28,226 nucleotides of DNA from Microbacterium sp. (lineage in GTDB: Bacteria; Actinomycetota; Actinomycetes; Actinomycetales; Microbacteriaceae), in the NCBI RefSeq assembly GCF_003248605.1, contig NZ_QFPF01000062.1:1-28226 (forward strand), in the 5' to 3' direction. Each line of letters opens with the position of its first letter. Within the stretch, counting starts at the first letter, position 1. Shown piece after piece: positions 8,560 through 16,919 of this stretch. Below the pieces are notes generated by a model, which was not told the DNA's origin, did no database searches, and saw nothing but the letters and a program-made list of their open reading frames with translations. The position numbers were made by a program, and so were the translations under genes.

Positions 8560-8915
8560 ATGAGATCGCGCTGACGGGGCTTCGTGCCTTCGGGCGCCAC
8601 GGCGTCTTCGATTTCGAGCGCGCGCAGGGTCAGGAGTTCGTGGTCGACGTCGTGCTCCGCCTCGATACGACGCGGGCGGCCGAGACCGACGACGTCGCCG
8701 AGACCGCGCACTACGGCGTGCTCGCCGAGCGCATCGTCGAGGTCGTCGGCGGTGAACCCGTGTCCCTCATCGAGACGCTCGCCGCACGCATCGCCGACAC
8801 CGTCCTCGAGGATCCGCGCCTGGACTCGGTGCGCGTCGTCGTGCACAAACCGCAGGCGCCTATCGAGGCATCCTTCAGCGATGTGTCGGTCGCGATCGAA
8901 CGGGCCCGCGCATGA
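8547..8915 (+). CDS. folB: dihydroneopterin aldolase
   Basis: Cleaves 7,8-dihydroneopterin to 6-hydroxymethyl-dihydropterin and glycolaldehyde. The protein is 122 aa, the normal size. It begins VGRLDEIALTGLRAFGRHGV, with the family's G-x-H-G-V motif, and ends with the HKPQAPI segment containing the catalytic lysine. I chose GTG 8547, 13 nt inside folP, because a purine-rich GGCGGGGGA site precedes it and the frame matches; the ATG at 8560 is out of frame. The stop overlaps the folK ATG (ATGA). Confidence 0.94.
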   Translation: MGRLDEIALTGLRAFGRHGVFDFERAQGQEFVVDVVLRLDTTRAAETDDVAETAHYGVLAERIVEVVGGEPVSLIETLAARIADTVLEDPRLDSVRVVVHKPQAPIEASFSDVSVAIERARA

Positions 8916-9490
8916 GCCGCCGTCTCGCCCAGGGGCTGCCGCCGGTGGATGCCGCATCCGAGCGGCCGCCCGTGACGGCGGTCGTCGCCCTCGGCAGCAA
9001 TCTCGGCGATCGCGGCGGGATCCTCGAGGCGGCGGTGCGCGAGATCGCGCGGCTGCCGCTGGTGGATGCCGTCACCCTCTCGCCCGTGATCGAGTCGGTC
9101 GCCGTGACCGTCGACGGGCCGGACGAGTCCGCGCCCGCCTACCTCAACGCCGTCGCTCTCGTGACCACGCGCCTGGCCCCGAGTGTGCTGCTGGGCTTGC
9201 TGCACGGGATCGAGACCGCGGCGGGACGCGAGAGGCGCGTGCGCTGGGGGGATCGCACGCTCGATCTCGACCTGATCGCCTACGGCGACGTCGTCTCGGA
9301 CGATCCCGCACTGGTGCTGCCGCATCCGCGCGCCGCCGAGCGCGACTTCGTGCTCGGGCCCTGGCTCGAGGCAGACCCCGACGCGGTGCTGGTCGGCCGC
9401 GGACGGGTCGCCGATCTGCTCGCGGCGCTGCGCCCGGACGGAGAACGTCCCGGCGGCGGCCGCGAGGACGCGGCGGGCGCGAGCACGTGA
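8912..9490 (+). CDS. folK: 6-hydroxymethyl-dihydropterin pyrophosphokinase
   Basis: Transfers pyrophosphate from ATP to 6-hydroxymethyl-dihydropterin, making the substrate of FolP. The protein is 192 aa. Signatures: ALGSNLGDR at about 27-35, YLNAV, the RWGDRTLDLDLIAYGD stretch carrying the metal-binding aspartates, and LPHPRAAERDFVLGPWLE. An N-terminal extension of about 22 residues and a Gly/Arg-rich tail are not conserved. ATG overlaps the folB stop and the stop overlaps the next GTG (GTGA), so the pterin genes are translationally chained. Confidence 0.96.
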   Translation: MSRRLAQGLPPVDAASERPPVTAVVALGSNLGDRGGILEAAVREIARLPLVDAVTLSPVIESVAVTVDGPDESAPAYLNAVALVTTRLAPSVLLGLLHGIETAAGRERRVRWGDRTLDLDLIAYGDVVSDDPALVLPHPRAAERDFVLGPWLEADPDAVLVGRGRVADLLAALRPDGERPGGGREDAAGAST

Positions 9491-10005
9491 CCCGCACCAA
9501 GCCGCTCGTGCTCGTCGTCGCGGCCGTGCTGGGCGGGCTCGCGGGCTTCCTCCTGGACCAGGCGCTGACCTCGACCGGGCGACCGACGTTCACCCCCTCG
9601 ATCTCGCTGCCGATCATGCTCGCGCTGCTGGCCGTCGTGGTCGTGCTCCTCGCTCTGCCCATCCGGCGCGCGACGCGCCCCCCGCGCGCCGTCTCGGCCG
9701 CCCCGGCCACGCCCGCGGCGCCGATCGACCCCTTCCGCGCCCTGCGGATCGCGATCCTCGCGAAGGCCTCGAGCATCGTGGGTGCCGCCGTCGGCGGCGC
9801 GGGACTGGGTCTGCTCACCTTCCTGTTGACCCGCCCGGTGCCGCCGCCGTTAGGCTCGGTGGGGGCCGTCGCCGCGACGGTCATCGCCGCTGCGGTGCTC
9901 GTCGTGGCAGCGCTCGTCGCCGAGAACATGTGCATCATCCGGAAGGACGACGATGACGAACCTCCCCAGCCCGCCGCCGGAGGAGACACCGCCCACCCCT
10001 GGTGA
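9487..10005 (+). CDS. DUF3180 family membrane protein
   Basis: A 172-aa integral membrane protein of unknown function that regularly follows folK in actinobacteria. Four hydrophobic segments are visible (about residues 6-24, 38-58, 90-110 and 122-145). The middle loop is Ala/Pro-rich and the C-terminal tail carries a run of Asp and Glu. GTG 9487 overlaps the folK stop. Its 3' end overlaps the next gene by 53 nt in another frame, an unusually deep overlap for this operon. The M. tuberculosis counterpart by position is Rv3605c. I can assign the family but not a role. Confidence 0.85.
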   Translation: MTRTKPLVLVVAAVLGGLAGFLLDQALTSTGRPTFTPSISLPIMLALLAVVVVLLALPIRRATRPPRAVSAAPATPAAPIDPFRALRIAILAKASSIVGAAVGGAGLGLLTFLLTRPVPPPLGSVGAVAATVIAAAVLVVAALVAENMCIIRKDDDDEPPQPAAGGDTAHPW

Positions 10006-10540
10006 TCCGGCCTCGCTCGACGCCGACGCCTTCGCGCGCCTGGTCGAACCGCGCGGCGGCGCCCGGCTCGCGCTCGACGACGGCGCGTGGCATCAGATCT
10101 CGCCGAAGTACGTCACCGTCCAGCTCATCTCGACAGGGACGATGCTGCTGATCGTCGTCGCGGCGATGCTCGTGGTCGGCCTGGTCTTCGACCAGCGCTG
10201 GGCGTTCATCCCCGGCGGCATCCTCACCGTGATCCTCGTCTGGACCCTCGCGATCATGCCGCGCCAGGCGCGGTCGATCGGCTACCGCCTGCGCGAGGAC
10301 GACCTCGTCTTCCGGCGCGGCATCCTGTGGCAGCGTCTCGTGGCCGTGCCCTACGGCCGCATGCAGCTCGTCGACATCACCCACGGGCCGCTCGACCGCG
10401 GATTCGGCATCGCCCAGCTCAAGCTCGTCACCGCCGCCGCGGTCACGGGGGTCGTCATCCCGGGCCTGCCGCAGCAGGCGGCAGAAGACCTGCGGGACGT
10501 GCTCATCGAGGTGGCCGAGACCCGCCGGACCGGGCTGTGA
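9953..10540 (+). CDS. PH domain membrane protein (YdbS-like)
   Basis: A 195-aa protein of the bacterial PH (bPH2, formerly DUF304) family. After a Pro-rich N-terminus, two transmembrane helices (about 60-80 and 84-103) lead into a cytoplasmic bPH2 domain with the typical RLREDDLVFRRGILWQR and PYGRMQLVDITHGPLDRGFG stretches. It pairs with the larger three-domain protein that follows, as YdbS does with YdbT in Bacillus. ATG 9953 lies 53 nt inside the DUF3180 gene; GACGACG and purine-rich sequence precede it, so the start is plausible but not certain. Function is unknown; a role in envelope homeostasis is only inferred. Confidence 0.85.
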   Translation: MTNLPSPPPEETPPTPGDPASLDADAFARLVEPRGGARLALDDGAWHQISPKYVTVQLISTGTMLLIVVAAMLVVGLVFDQRWAFIPGGILTVILVWTLAIMPRQARSIGYRLREDDLVFRRGILWQRLVAVPYGRMQLVDITHGPLDRGFGIAQLKLVTAAAVTGVVIPGLPQQAAEDLRDVLIEVAETRRTGL

Positions 10541-12180
10541 CCGATCCGCGCAGCGATCTCAGCGACGGCGAGTGGCACCGGCTGCATCCGCTGACCCCGC
10601 TCCTGAAGGGCGGGCTCTTCCTCGTCGTGGTGGTCGGCATCGTGATCGCCAACCTGCGCGACCGTCTCGTCGGCATCTTCCTGCCGGGGCTTCTGCCCGA
10701 GCTGCCCGAGGGCGAGGAGTGGAGCAGCGGCGACCCCGTCGACTGGGTGCTGGAGCGCGGGCTGCTGCTGAGCGCATCCCTGGCCGTGCTGGCGGTGCTC
10801 ATCGTGCTGATCGGCTGGTTCTACCTCTCGTGGCGGTTCCACACGTTCCGCATCACCGACGATGACGTCGAGGTGCGTCAGGGCATCGTGTTCCGCTCGC
10901 ACCGGCGCGCGCCGCTCGACCGGGTTCAGGGGGTGAACCTCACCCGCCCGCTCGTGGGTCGCCTGGTGGGGCTGGCCAAGCTCGAGGTGGTGGGCGCGGG
11001 CGCCGATGCCAACGTGCGGCTGGAGTATCTGACGACGACGCACGCGGAGCGGGTGCGCGCCGACATCCTGCGCCTGGCCTCCGGACGTCAGCTCTCGGCC
11101 GCGGGCCGGGCGGAGCAGTCCCGCCAGGGGCTGACGAACGCCGTGGCGAGCACGGTTTCGCAGGGCATCACCGGTCTCATCGAGGGCGCGGAGGGGCCCG
11201 TCGATGAACCGGAGAGCGTCGTGCACATCCCCGCCGGCCGCCTCATCGCCTCGCAGGTGCTCGGCGGGGGCACCATCGGCCTGCTCGCGATGATCGGCGT
11301 CGCCGTCGTGGGCAGCATCGTCGGATCGCCCTGGGTGCTGCTCGGTCTCATTCCCGCGATCCTCGGCTTCGGCGCCTACTGGGTCTCGCAGATCCTGAAA
11401 TCCCTGCGCTACTCGATCGCCCCGACGCCGAACGGCCTGCGCGTCACCTTCGGGCTGTTCACGACCGTCACCGAGATCATCCCGCCCGGTCGCGTGCACG
11501 CCGTCGATGTGCGCCAGTCGATCTTCTGGCGCCCCTTCGGCTGGTGGACGATCAAGATCAACCGCATCACCGGCCGCAGCGCGGCCGACACCTCCACCGA
11601 CGCCTTCACGACGGTGCTCCCGGTGGGGCAGCGGGCCGACGTCGAGCGCGTGCTGCGCCTGATCCTGCCCGATATGCCCGATGCGGACTGGCCGCTGGTG
11701 TTCGACCAGGGGATCCTCGGCCCCGGCGCAGAAGACCCCTACACCGTCACGCCTCGGCGTGCATGGTTCGTGCGCCCGTTCTCGTGGAAGCGCAACGGGT
11801 TCTTGCTCACTCCCGGCGCGCTGCTGCTCCGGCGCGGGGTGATCTGGCGCAGTCTCGCGATCTTCCCGTTCGCCCGGCTCCAGTCCGTCGCGGTGCACCA
11901 GGGGCCGATCGATCGTGCGGTCGCCGTCGCCAATCTGCGGCCGCACACCGTGGCCGGCCCGGTCTACGGCTATCTCGCGGCGGTCGCGCGCGAGCACGTC
12001 ATGACCGCGTTTCAGGATGTCGCGGCCCGCGCGAGCGCCGCCTCCCATGCCGACGCGTCCCATCGCTGGGCAGCACACCTCGACGGCGCGGCTCCGGCGT
12101 CGACCCCGGATGCGCCCGATCGTGACGATGTGCACGACACCCCGGCCGCGGCACCATCGCCCGAGGGGGAACCGTCGTGA
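10537..12180 (+). CDS. PH domain membrane protein, three bPH2 repeats (YdbT-like)
   Basis: A 547-aa multi-pass membrane protein with three bacterial-PH domains. The first is near RFHTFRITDDDVEVRQGIVF, the second near RYSIAPTPNGLRVTFGLF, and the third near FLLTPGALLLRRGVIWRS. Pairs of transmembrane helices lie before the first and second domains (about 20-40, 70-95, 245-285). The C-terminal tail is Asp/Ala/Pro-rich and disordered. GTG 10537 overlaps the previous stop (GTGA), and its own stop overlaps the DUF2520 gene. Together with the preceding YdbS-like protein it probably forms one membrane complex; the substrate or ligand is unknown. Confidence 0.88.
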   Translation: MTDPRSDLSDGEWHRLHPLTPLLKGGLFLVVVVGIVIANLRDRLVGIFLPGLLPELPEGEEWSSGDPVDWVLERGLLLSASLAVLAVLIVLIGWFYLSWRFHTFRITDDDVEVRQGIVFRSHRRAPLDRVQGVNLTRPLVGRLVGLAKLEVVGAGADANVRLEYLTTTHAERVRADILRLASGRQLSAAGRAEQSRQGLTNAVASTVSQGITGLIEGAEGPVDEPESVVHIPAGRLIASQVLGGGTIGLLAMIGVAVVGSIVGSPWVLLGLIPAILGFGAYWVSQILKSLRYSIAPTPNGLRVTFGLFTTVTEIIPPGRVHAVDVRQSIFWRPFGWWTIKINRITGRSAADTSTDAFTTVLPVGQRADVERVLRLILPDMPDADWPLVFDQGILGPGAEDPYTVTPRRAWFVRPFSWKRNGFLLTPGALLLRRGVIWRSLAIFPFARLQSVAVHQGPIDRAVAVANLRPHTVAGPVYGYLAAVAREHVMTAFQDVAARASAASHADASHRWAAHLDGAAPASTPDAPDRDDVHDTPAAAPSPEGEPS

Positions 12181-12899
12181 CCCGCTCGGGGCGGCTCGGG
12201 GTCGGCATCCTGGGAGCGGGCAAGGTCGGACCCGTCATCGGGGCCGCGCTCGGCGGAGCAGGGCACGCGATCACCGGCATCACCTCGGGATCCGACGACG
12301 ACCGGGTCGAGGCGATCCTGCCGGGCGTGCCCGTTCTCGATGCGGCGGAGGTCGTCCGGCGCAGCGAGCTCGTCGTGATCGCCGTGCCGCACGATCAGCT
12401 CGCCGATCTCGTCGCGGGACTCGCGGCCATCGAGGCGTGGCAGGTCGGGCAGCTGGTGCTGCACACCGATCCGTCGTTCGGCATCGACGTGCTGCGACCG
12501 GCCGCCCTGCGAGGCGCGATCCCGCTAGCCGTGCACCCCGCGATCACCTTCACCGGCACGAGCATCGATCTGCGTCAGCTGCAGGCCGGCTACGCGGGGG
12601 TGACCGCGCCCGCGGCCGTGCTGCCCATCGCGCAGGCGCTCGCCGTCGAGATGGGCCTCGAGCCCGTCGTCGTCGACGAGGTCGACCGGGCCGCCTACGC
12701 CGAGGCGATCGAGACGGCCACCGCGTTCTCGCGGGCGATCGTGCGCCAGTCCACGACGCTGCTGTCGGGGATCGGCGTGCACAACCCGGGCGGCTTCCTC
12801 TCCGCGCTCGTGCGCTCGACCGTCGACCACGCCCTGGCCGAGGCGGGACGACCCGAGACCGTGGGCGAGGATCCTCCGGGCGATAGCATCCAAGGATGA
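12177..12899 (+). CDS. Rossmann-like/DUF2520 dehydrogenase-family protein
   Basis: A 240-aa protein with an N-terminal NAD(P)-binding fold (LGVGILGAGKVGPVIGAAL, residues about 6-24) and a C-terminal DUF2520 helical domain like that of 6-phosphogluconate or ketopantoate-type dehydrogenases. The HPAITFTGTSIDLRQL region joins the two. It sits directly before panC, as Rv3603c does in M. tuberculosis, so a step connected to pantothenate (for example pantoate supply) is attractive but not proven. It is shorter than the family's usual 290-310 aa, lacking much of the C-terminal part. GTG 12177 overlaps the previous stop; ATG of panC overlaps its own stop. Confidence 0.85.
   Translation: MTRSGRLGVGILGAGKVGPVIGAALGGAGHAITGITSGSDDDRVEAILPGVPVLDAAEVVRRSELVVIAVPHDQLADLVAGLAAIEAWQVGQLVLHTDPSFGIDVLRPAALRGAIPLAVHPAITFTGTSIDLRQLQAGYAGVTAPAAVLPIAQALAVEMGLEPVVVDEVDRAAYAEAIETATAFSRAIVRQSTTLLSGIGVHNPGGFLSALVRSTVDHALAEAGRPETVGEDPPGDSIQG
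12884..12889 (+). promoter_or_regulatory. possible internal -10 of panC, leaderless type
   Basis: TAGCAT followed by 6 nt and the panC ATG, inside the 3' end of the DUF2520 gene. It could give panC its own leaderless transcript in addition to read-through. Confidence 0.4.
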
Positions 12900-13765
12900 T
12901 CAGCACCATCGACGGGCTGCGCACCCGACTGGCCGAGGCCAGAGCCGCAGCCCGAGCGACGGGCGGCGCCGCACAGGCAGAACCGACCGTCGCCCTCATC
13001 TCCACCGTCGGCGCGCTGCACGCGGGTCATTTCGATCTCATCCAGCTCGCGCGTCGGAGCGCGGACATCGTCGTGGTGTCGATCTTCGTGAACCCGCTGC
13101 GCTTCGCCACGACCGCCGAGTACGAGGCGTACCCCCGTACCCCCGATGCGGACGCCGCGCTGCTGGACTCGCTCGGGGTCGATGTCGTCTTCGCCCCGAC
13201 GGTCGATGAGCTGCTGCCCGGGGGTGTCGACACGACCCGTGTCACGGCCGGCGACCTCGGCCTGCGCTACGAGGGACGCGCCCGCCCCCGCTATTTCGAC
13301 GGGCTGCTCACCGTCGAGGCCAAGCTGTTCCAGCTCGTGCATCCCGACATCGCGGTGTACGGGCTGCGGGACCGGCAACGGGTCTTCCTCGTCCGGCGGA
13401 TGGTCCGCGATCTCTTCTTCGGTGTGCGTCTGCTCACCGTCGACACCGTGCGTGGCGATGACGGCCTGCCCGTGTCGACGCGGGTGGGCATGCTCGAGGA
13501 GCGGGACCTCGCCGCGGCGGCGAAGCTCCCCGGAGCGCTCGAGGCGGCAGCATCCAACGCCGACCGCGGTGTCGACGCCTGCATCGCGGCCGCCCAGTCG
13601 GCGCTGATGGGCGAACCCCGCATCCGCCTCGAGTACCTCTCCGTCGTCGACCCCGACACCTTTCTCCCCGTCGACGAGGGCCACCGGGGCCCGGCGCTCG
13701 CGCTGATCGCGGCATCGGTCGCGGGCAGCCGCTTCATCGACAACGCCGAGATCTACATCGGCTGA
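12896..13765 (+). CDS. panC: pantoate--beta-alanine ligase, divergent
   Basis: Last enzyme of pantothenate synthesis, joining pantoate and beta-alanine with ATP. The protein is 289 aa. The nucleotidyltransferase HxGH motif is present (H42, H45 in GALHAGH), as are SIFVNPLRF and a KLFQLVHPDIAVYG segment. Positions that are usually GEKDxQQ read GLRDRQR, and the usual SSRN reads STRV, so two ATP- and substrate-contacting patches are altered. Either this lineage uses a variant active site or the activity is changed. panD and coaX, which follow panC in M. tuberculosis, are not here. ATG overlaps the DUF2520 stop (ATGA type). Confidence 0.85.
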   Translation: MISTIDGLRTRLAEARAAARATGGAAQAEPTVALISTVGALHAGHFDLIQLARRSADIVVVSIFVNPLRFATTAEYEAYPRTPDADAALLDSLGVDVVFAPTVDELLPGGVDTTRVTAGDLGLRYEGRARPRYFDGLLTVEAKLFQLVHPDIAVYGLRDRQRVFLVRRMVRDLFFGVRLLTVDTVRGDDGLPVSTRVGMLEERDLAAAAKLPGALEAAASNADRGVDACIAAAQSALMGEPRIRLEYLSVVDPDTFLPVDEGHRGPALALIAASVAGSRFIDNAEIYIG

Positions 13766-13794
13766 TCGCCCGAAGGAGCCCGCGGGCCCGCCGG

Positions 13795-13800
13795 TAGACT
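13795..13800 (+). promoter_or_regulatory. -10 hexamer of lysS
   Basis: TAGACT, with a predicted start about 7 nt later and a leader of about 24 nt carrying AAGGAG (13817-13822) before ATG 13831. It lies 30 nt past the panC stop. Confidence 0.5.
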
Positions 13801-13830
13801 GGGCGCGACTTTCGCAAGGAGCCCCCACGC

Positions 13831-15337
13831 ATGACCGAGCCTTCCGCCCTGCCCGCCGTCGCGGCGCCCGACGACGACGTCTTCGAGCAGAAGGCGGTGC
13901 GCCTCGACAAGCGCGCGCGGCTCATGCACGAGCGCACGGATGCCGCGGGTGGGGCGTATCCGGTGTCGGTGCCCGTGACCCACGCGATCGCCGATCTGCG
14001 GGCGCGTTACGGCGACCTCGAGCCCGACACGCAGACCGGCGAGCGGGCGGGTGTCGCCGGCCGCGTCGTCTTCAGTCGCAACACCGGCAAGCTCTGCTTC
14101 GCGACGCTCCAGGCGGGCGGAGGCAGCCGGATCCAGGCCATGATCTCGCTCGCCGGCGTCGGCGAGGAGTCGCTGCAGCGCTGGAAGGAGCTGGTCGATC
14201 TCGGCGACCACGTCTTCGTCGCGGGCGAGGTGATCTCGAGCCGCCGGGGTGAGCTGTCGATCATGGTCGAGGAGTGGTCGGTCGCTGCCAAGGCGATCCT
14301 GCCCCTGCCCAACCTGCACACCGAACTCAGCGAAGAGAGCCGGGTGCGCAGCCGCTACCTCGATCTCATCGTGCGCGACCAGGCCCGACGCACGGTGCTC
14401 GCGCGCGCCGGGGTCAACGCGAGCCTGCGCGCCACCTTCGCCGCGCGCGGCTTCGTCGAGGTCGAGACGCCCATGCTGCAGGTGCAGCACGGCGGGGCGA
14501 GCGCCCGACCCTTCGTGACGCACTCCAACGCCTTCGACACCGAGCTGTACCTGCGCATCGCGCCAGAGCTCTACCTCAAACGGGCGGTGGTGGGAGGTCT
14601 TGAGCGGGTGTTCGAGATCAACCGCAACTTCCGCAACGAGGGCGCTGATTCGACCCACAGCCCCGAGTTCGCGATGCTCGAGGCCTACCAGGCGTACACC
14701 GACTACCACGGCATCGCCGACCTCACCCAGCGCCTCATCCAGGATGCCGCGATCGCCGTCACGGGTTCGACCACCGTGACGTGGGCCGATGGCACCGTGT
14801 ACGACCTCGGCGGCGAGTGGGAGCGGCTCTCGATGTACGAGTCGCTGTCGCAGGCCGCGGGTCGCGAGATCACTCCGCAGACCTCGCTCGAGCAGTTGCA
14901 GACGCTCGCGGCCGAAGCGGGAGTCGAGGAGCCGCCGCACGCGACCCACGGCAAGCTCGTCGAGGAGCTCTGGGAGCACTTCGTCAAGACCGGGCTTCGT
15001 GATGGACTTTCCCGTCGACACCAGCCCGCTCGTGCGCGAACACCGCAGCATTCCGGGCGTGGTCGAGAAGTGGGACCTGTACGTCCGCGGCTTCGAGCTC
15101 GCCACGGGGTACTCCGAGCTGGTCGATCCGGTGATCCAGCGTGAGCGGTTCGTCGAGCAGGCGGCGCTCGCCGCGCGCGGGGATGTCGAGGCGATGCGCA
15201 TCGACGAGGAGTTCCTGCGTGCGCTCGAGCACGGGATGCCGCCCTCGGGCGGTATGGGTATGGGCATCGATCGGCTGCTCATGGCGATCACGGGTCTCGG
15301 CATCCGCGAGACGATCCTCTTTCCGCTGGTCAAGTAG
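13831..15337 (+). pseudogene. lysS: lysyl-tRNA synthetase, class II, frame-broken near 14996
   Basis: Charges tRNA-Lys. Frame 1 runs from ATG 13831 and encodes the anticodon-binding domain, the linker and the catalytic core including motif 2 (FEINRNFRNEGADSTHSPEF). At WEHFVKTGL (about 14994) it leaves the correct frame and would end at 15144. The remainder, [18 protein letters not shown] onward to motif 3 ([11 protein letters not shown]) and the stop at 15337, is in the +1 frame. Comparison with the family, which reads FVK-x-GL-x-x-PTFVMDFP, suggests about 11-14 nt are missing (a number giving 2 modulo 3). Every other motif is intact, so the gene looks recently broken or mis-sequenced. The promoter and AAGGAG site are good. 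Confidence 0.85.
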
Positions 15338-15343
15338 CCCGCG

Positions 15344-16507
15344 TCACGGCCGCTCGAAGGCCCACTCCGGCAGGTGGCCGGCGCGGACCAGCGTGCGCAC
15401 GATCTGGCACATGCCGTGCTCCGGGTCGATCTCGAGCCCGCGGTCGGAGTACCACGCGGCGTGGCTGGACTGGCCCAGCGCCCAGCTCAGCCAGCCCAGC
15501 GCCGCGAGCGGACCCGGACGCAGATCCCGCGGCGTGCGCGCCGCGAGAGCACGCACGAGATCGCGCGCACGCTTCAGGCGATCCGGATCCGGGCGCCGAC
15601 CCTCGCCCATGAATCGCCGCGCCCCGTCTTCGGGATACTCGCCGCCGCGCTGCCACTCCAGCTGCGCCTCCAGAGCGAGATCGCCCGCCACGATGCCGTC
15701 GCACCACTGTGCGAGTGCAACATCGCGCAGCGCGGGGCGCACGAGGCACCAGATCAGAGCCGCGGACGCGAAGGGGTCGAGGTCTTCGGCGGGCATGCCC
15801 AGCGCATCTTCGAGCAGCTGCGGAATGTCATCGAGCGCCTCCATGGCGACGATCGCGCGCGGATCGAGCGAGGCGGCAGAGCCCGGGCGCCCGCGGCGGC
15901 CGGGAGTCGGGGGCGGCGCGGCGGCCTCGCACAGCAGCCGTGTCGCGTAGTCCTCGATGGCGAGCAGAGCACGGGCGACCCGCTCCTTCTCGGCGAGATC
16001 GACCACCGGCAGGGCGAGCTGCGTCCCCTGGTCCTCCGCGGGAGCCGGCAGCGGCAGGTCGGCCGCGCGGGAGGAGATCTCGGCGAGGGGGCGTCCCTCC
16101 CGCGGAAAGTCGGGATCGAGGTACGAGCCCCAGGCGTCGGATGCGACGCAGAGGGCGTCCACCAGGCGCAGGCCGCAGGCGTGGGCGTGGGTCTCGACGG
16201 CATCGACGATGGCCGAGCCGGTGATGAGCGGGTCATCCCCCGCGGATCGGTAGCCAGCATCCGTGTAGACCACGACCGCCACCCCGTCGACGTCGGGCAC
16301 CTTGCACGCCAGCCCGATCGCGGTGGAGGCGTAGGCGTCCCGGTCGACGAGATCGGTGTCAGCCGGCAGATCCAGGCGCATGACACCGGCGGTGCGCTTC
16401 TTGCGGAAGAGCACCAGCGCGAGGCTGCGCCGGGGGTGGTAGCCGGCGAGGGCGGGCACGAGGGCGAGGAAGTCGGCGGCATCGGCTGCCTTGATCACGG
16501 TCTGCAT
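15344..16507 (-). CDS. DUF4192 family protein
   Basis: A 387-aa cytoplasmic protein of an actinobacterial family of unknown function. It begins MQTVIKAADAADFLALVPAL and has the family's LAGYHPRRSLALVLF segment, then a mixed alpha/beta region and a helical C-terminus (ALGWLSWALGQSSHAAWYSDRGLEIDP). I chose ATG 16507 because homologues start near here; an ATG 30 nt upstream is also in frame. On the minus strand CATGCT plus 6 nt precedes the ATG, matching the leaderless layout. Its stop is 6 bp from the lysS stop (convergent), leaving no room for a terminator. Confidence 0.82.
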   Translation of the reverse strand: MQTVIKAADAADFLALVPALAGYHPRRSLALVLFRKKRTAGVMRLDLPADTDLVDRDAYASTAIGLACKVPDVDGVAVVVYTDAGYRSAGDDPLITGSAIVDAVETHAHACGLRLVDALCVASDAWGSYLDPDFPREGRPLAEISSRAADLPLPAPAEDQGTQLALPVVDLAEKERVARALLAIEDYATRLLCEAAAPPPTPGRRGRPGSAASLDPRAIVAMEALDDIPQLLEDALGMPAEDLDPFASAALIWCLVRPALRDVALAQWCDGIVAGDLALEAQLEWQRGGEYPEDGARRFMGEGRRPDPDRLKRARDLVRALAARTPRDLRPGPLAALGWLSWALGQSSHAAWYSDRGLEIDPEHGMCQIVRTLVRAGHLPEWAFERP

Positions 16508-16510
16508 CGC

Positions 16511-16524
16511 GCCAGCATGCTGGC
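16511..16524 (-). promoter_or_regulatory. perfect 14-nt palindrome at the DUF4192 start
   Basis: GCCAGCATGCTGGC is fully self-complementary, and its second half contains the CATGCT that sits 6 nt before the DUF4192 ATG. A repressor bound here would cover the predicted -10 region. No protein can be assigned. Confidence 0.4.
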
Positions 16525-16627
16525 CGGGCGCTCGCATGCTCCGGCGCGAGGCGGCGGATGGGGATGGATGCTGCCCAGACGGTGCGGGGGAGGGGTCGTC
16601 TCCGACCGGCCCGGGCGCCCCGGCGGG

Positions 16628-16633
16628 TATCCT
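16628..16633 (+). promoter_or_regulatory. -10 hexamer of the small membrane protein gene
   Basis: TATCCT followed by 6 nt and GTG 16640. Same leaderless layout as hpt and radA. Confidence 0.5.
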
Positions 16634-16639
16634 GGGCAG

Positions 16640-16843
16640 GTGGACGGATACTGGGTCGCGGTCGTGTGGGCGATCCTGCCGACCACCGCGGTCTGTGTCG
16701 TCTTCTTCTTCGTCCTGCGCGGCATCCTGCGCATGGATCGCACGGAGCGCCGCGTCTACGCGCGCATCGAGGCCGAGGAACGCGCCAAGCGGGGCCTTCC
16801 TCCGCTGACGGACGACGCGCCGCCGGCCGCCTCCTCGCGCTGA
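16640..16843 (+). CDS. small single-pass membrane protein
   Basis: A 67-aa protein starting at GTG 16640. Residues 4-25 form one transmembrane helix (VAVVWAILPTTAVCVVFFFV), followed by a charged, Arg/Glu-rich cytoplasmic helix (RMDRTERRVYARIEAEERAK) and a short Pro/Ala tail. I recognise it only as a type common before cls in microbacteria, with no known role. The TATCCT hexamer 6 nt upstream and the clean hydrophobic-then-amphipathic design support a real gene. It is 76 bp before cls, which has its own hexamer. Confidence 0.75.
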   Translation: MDGYWVAVVWAILPTTAVCVVFFFVLRGILRMDRTERRVYARIEAEERAKRGLPPLTDDAPPAASSR

Positions 16844-16886
16844 CCCGCCGTGCCGCGGTGCATCCGGCGAGGGCCTCGCGCACCGA

Positions 16887-16892
16887 TACGCT
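16887..16892 (+). promoter_or_regulatory. -10 hexamer of cls
   Basis: TACGCT, with a predicted start near 16899, a leader of about 21 nt and CGGAGG 7 nt before the GTG 16920. Confidence 0.5.
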
Positions 16893-16919
16893 GAACCAGA
16901 ACTCAGCGGAGGCAATCAC

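Noticed and set aside
14986..15005. Programmed ribosomal frameshift in lysS
   Set aside because: No slippery heptamer or following pseudoknot is visible, and residues of the conserved PTF stretch are missing, so a deletion explains it better.
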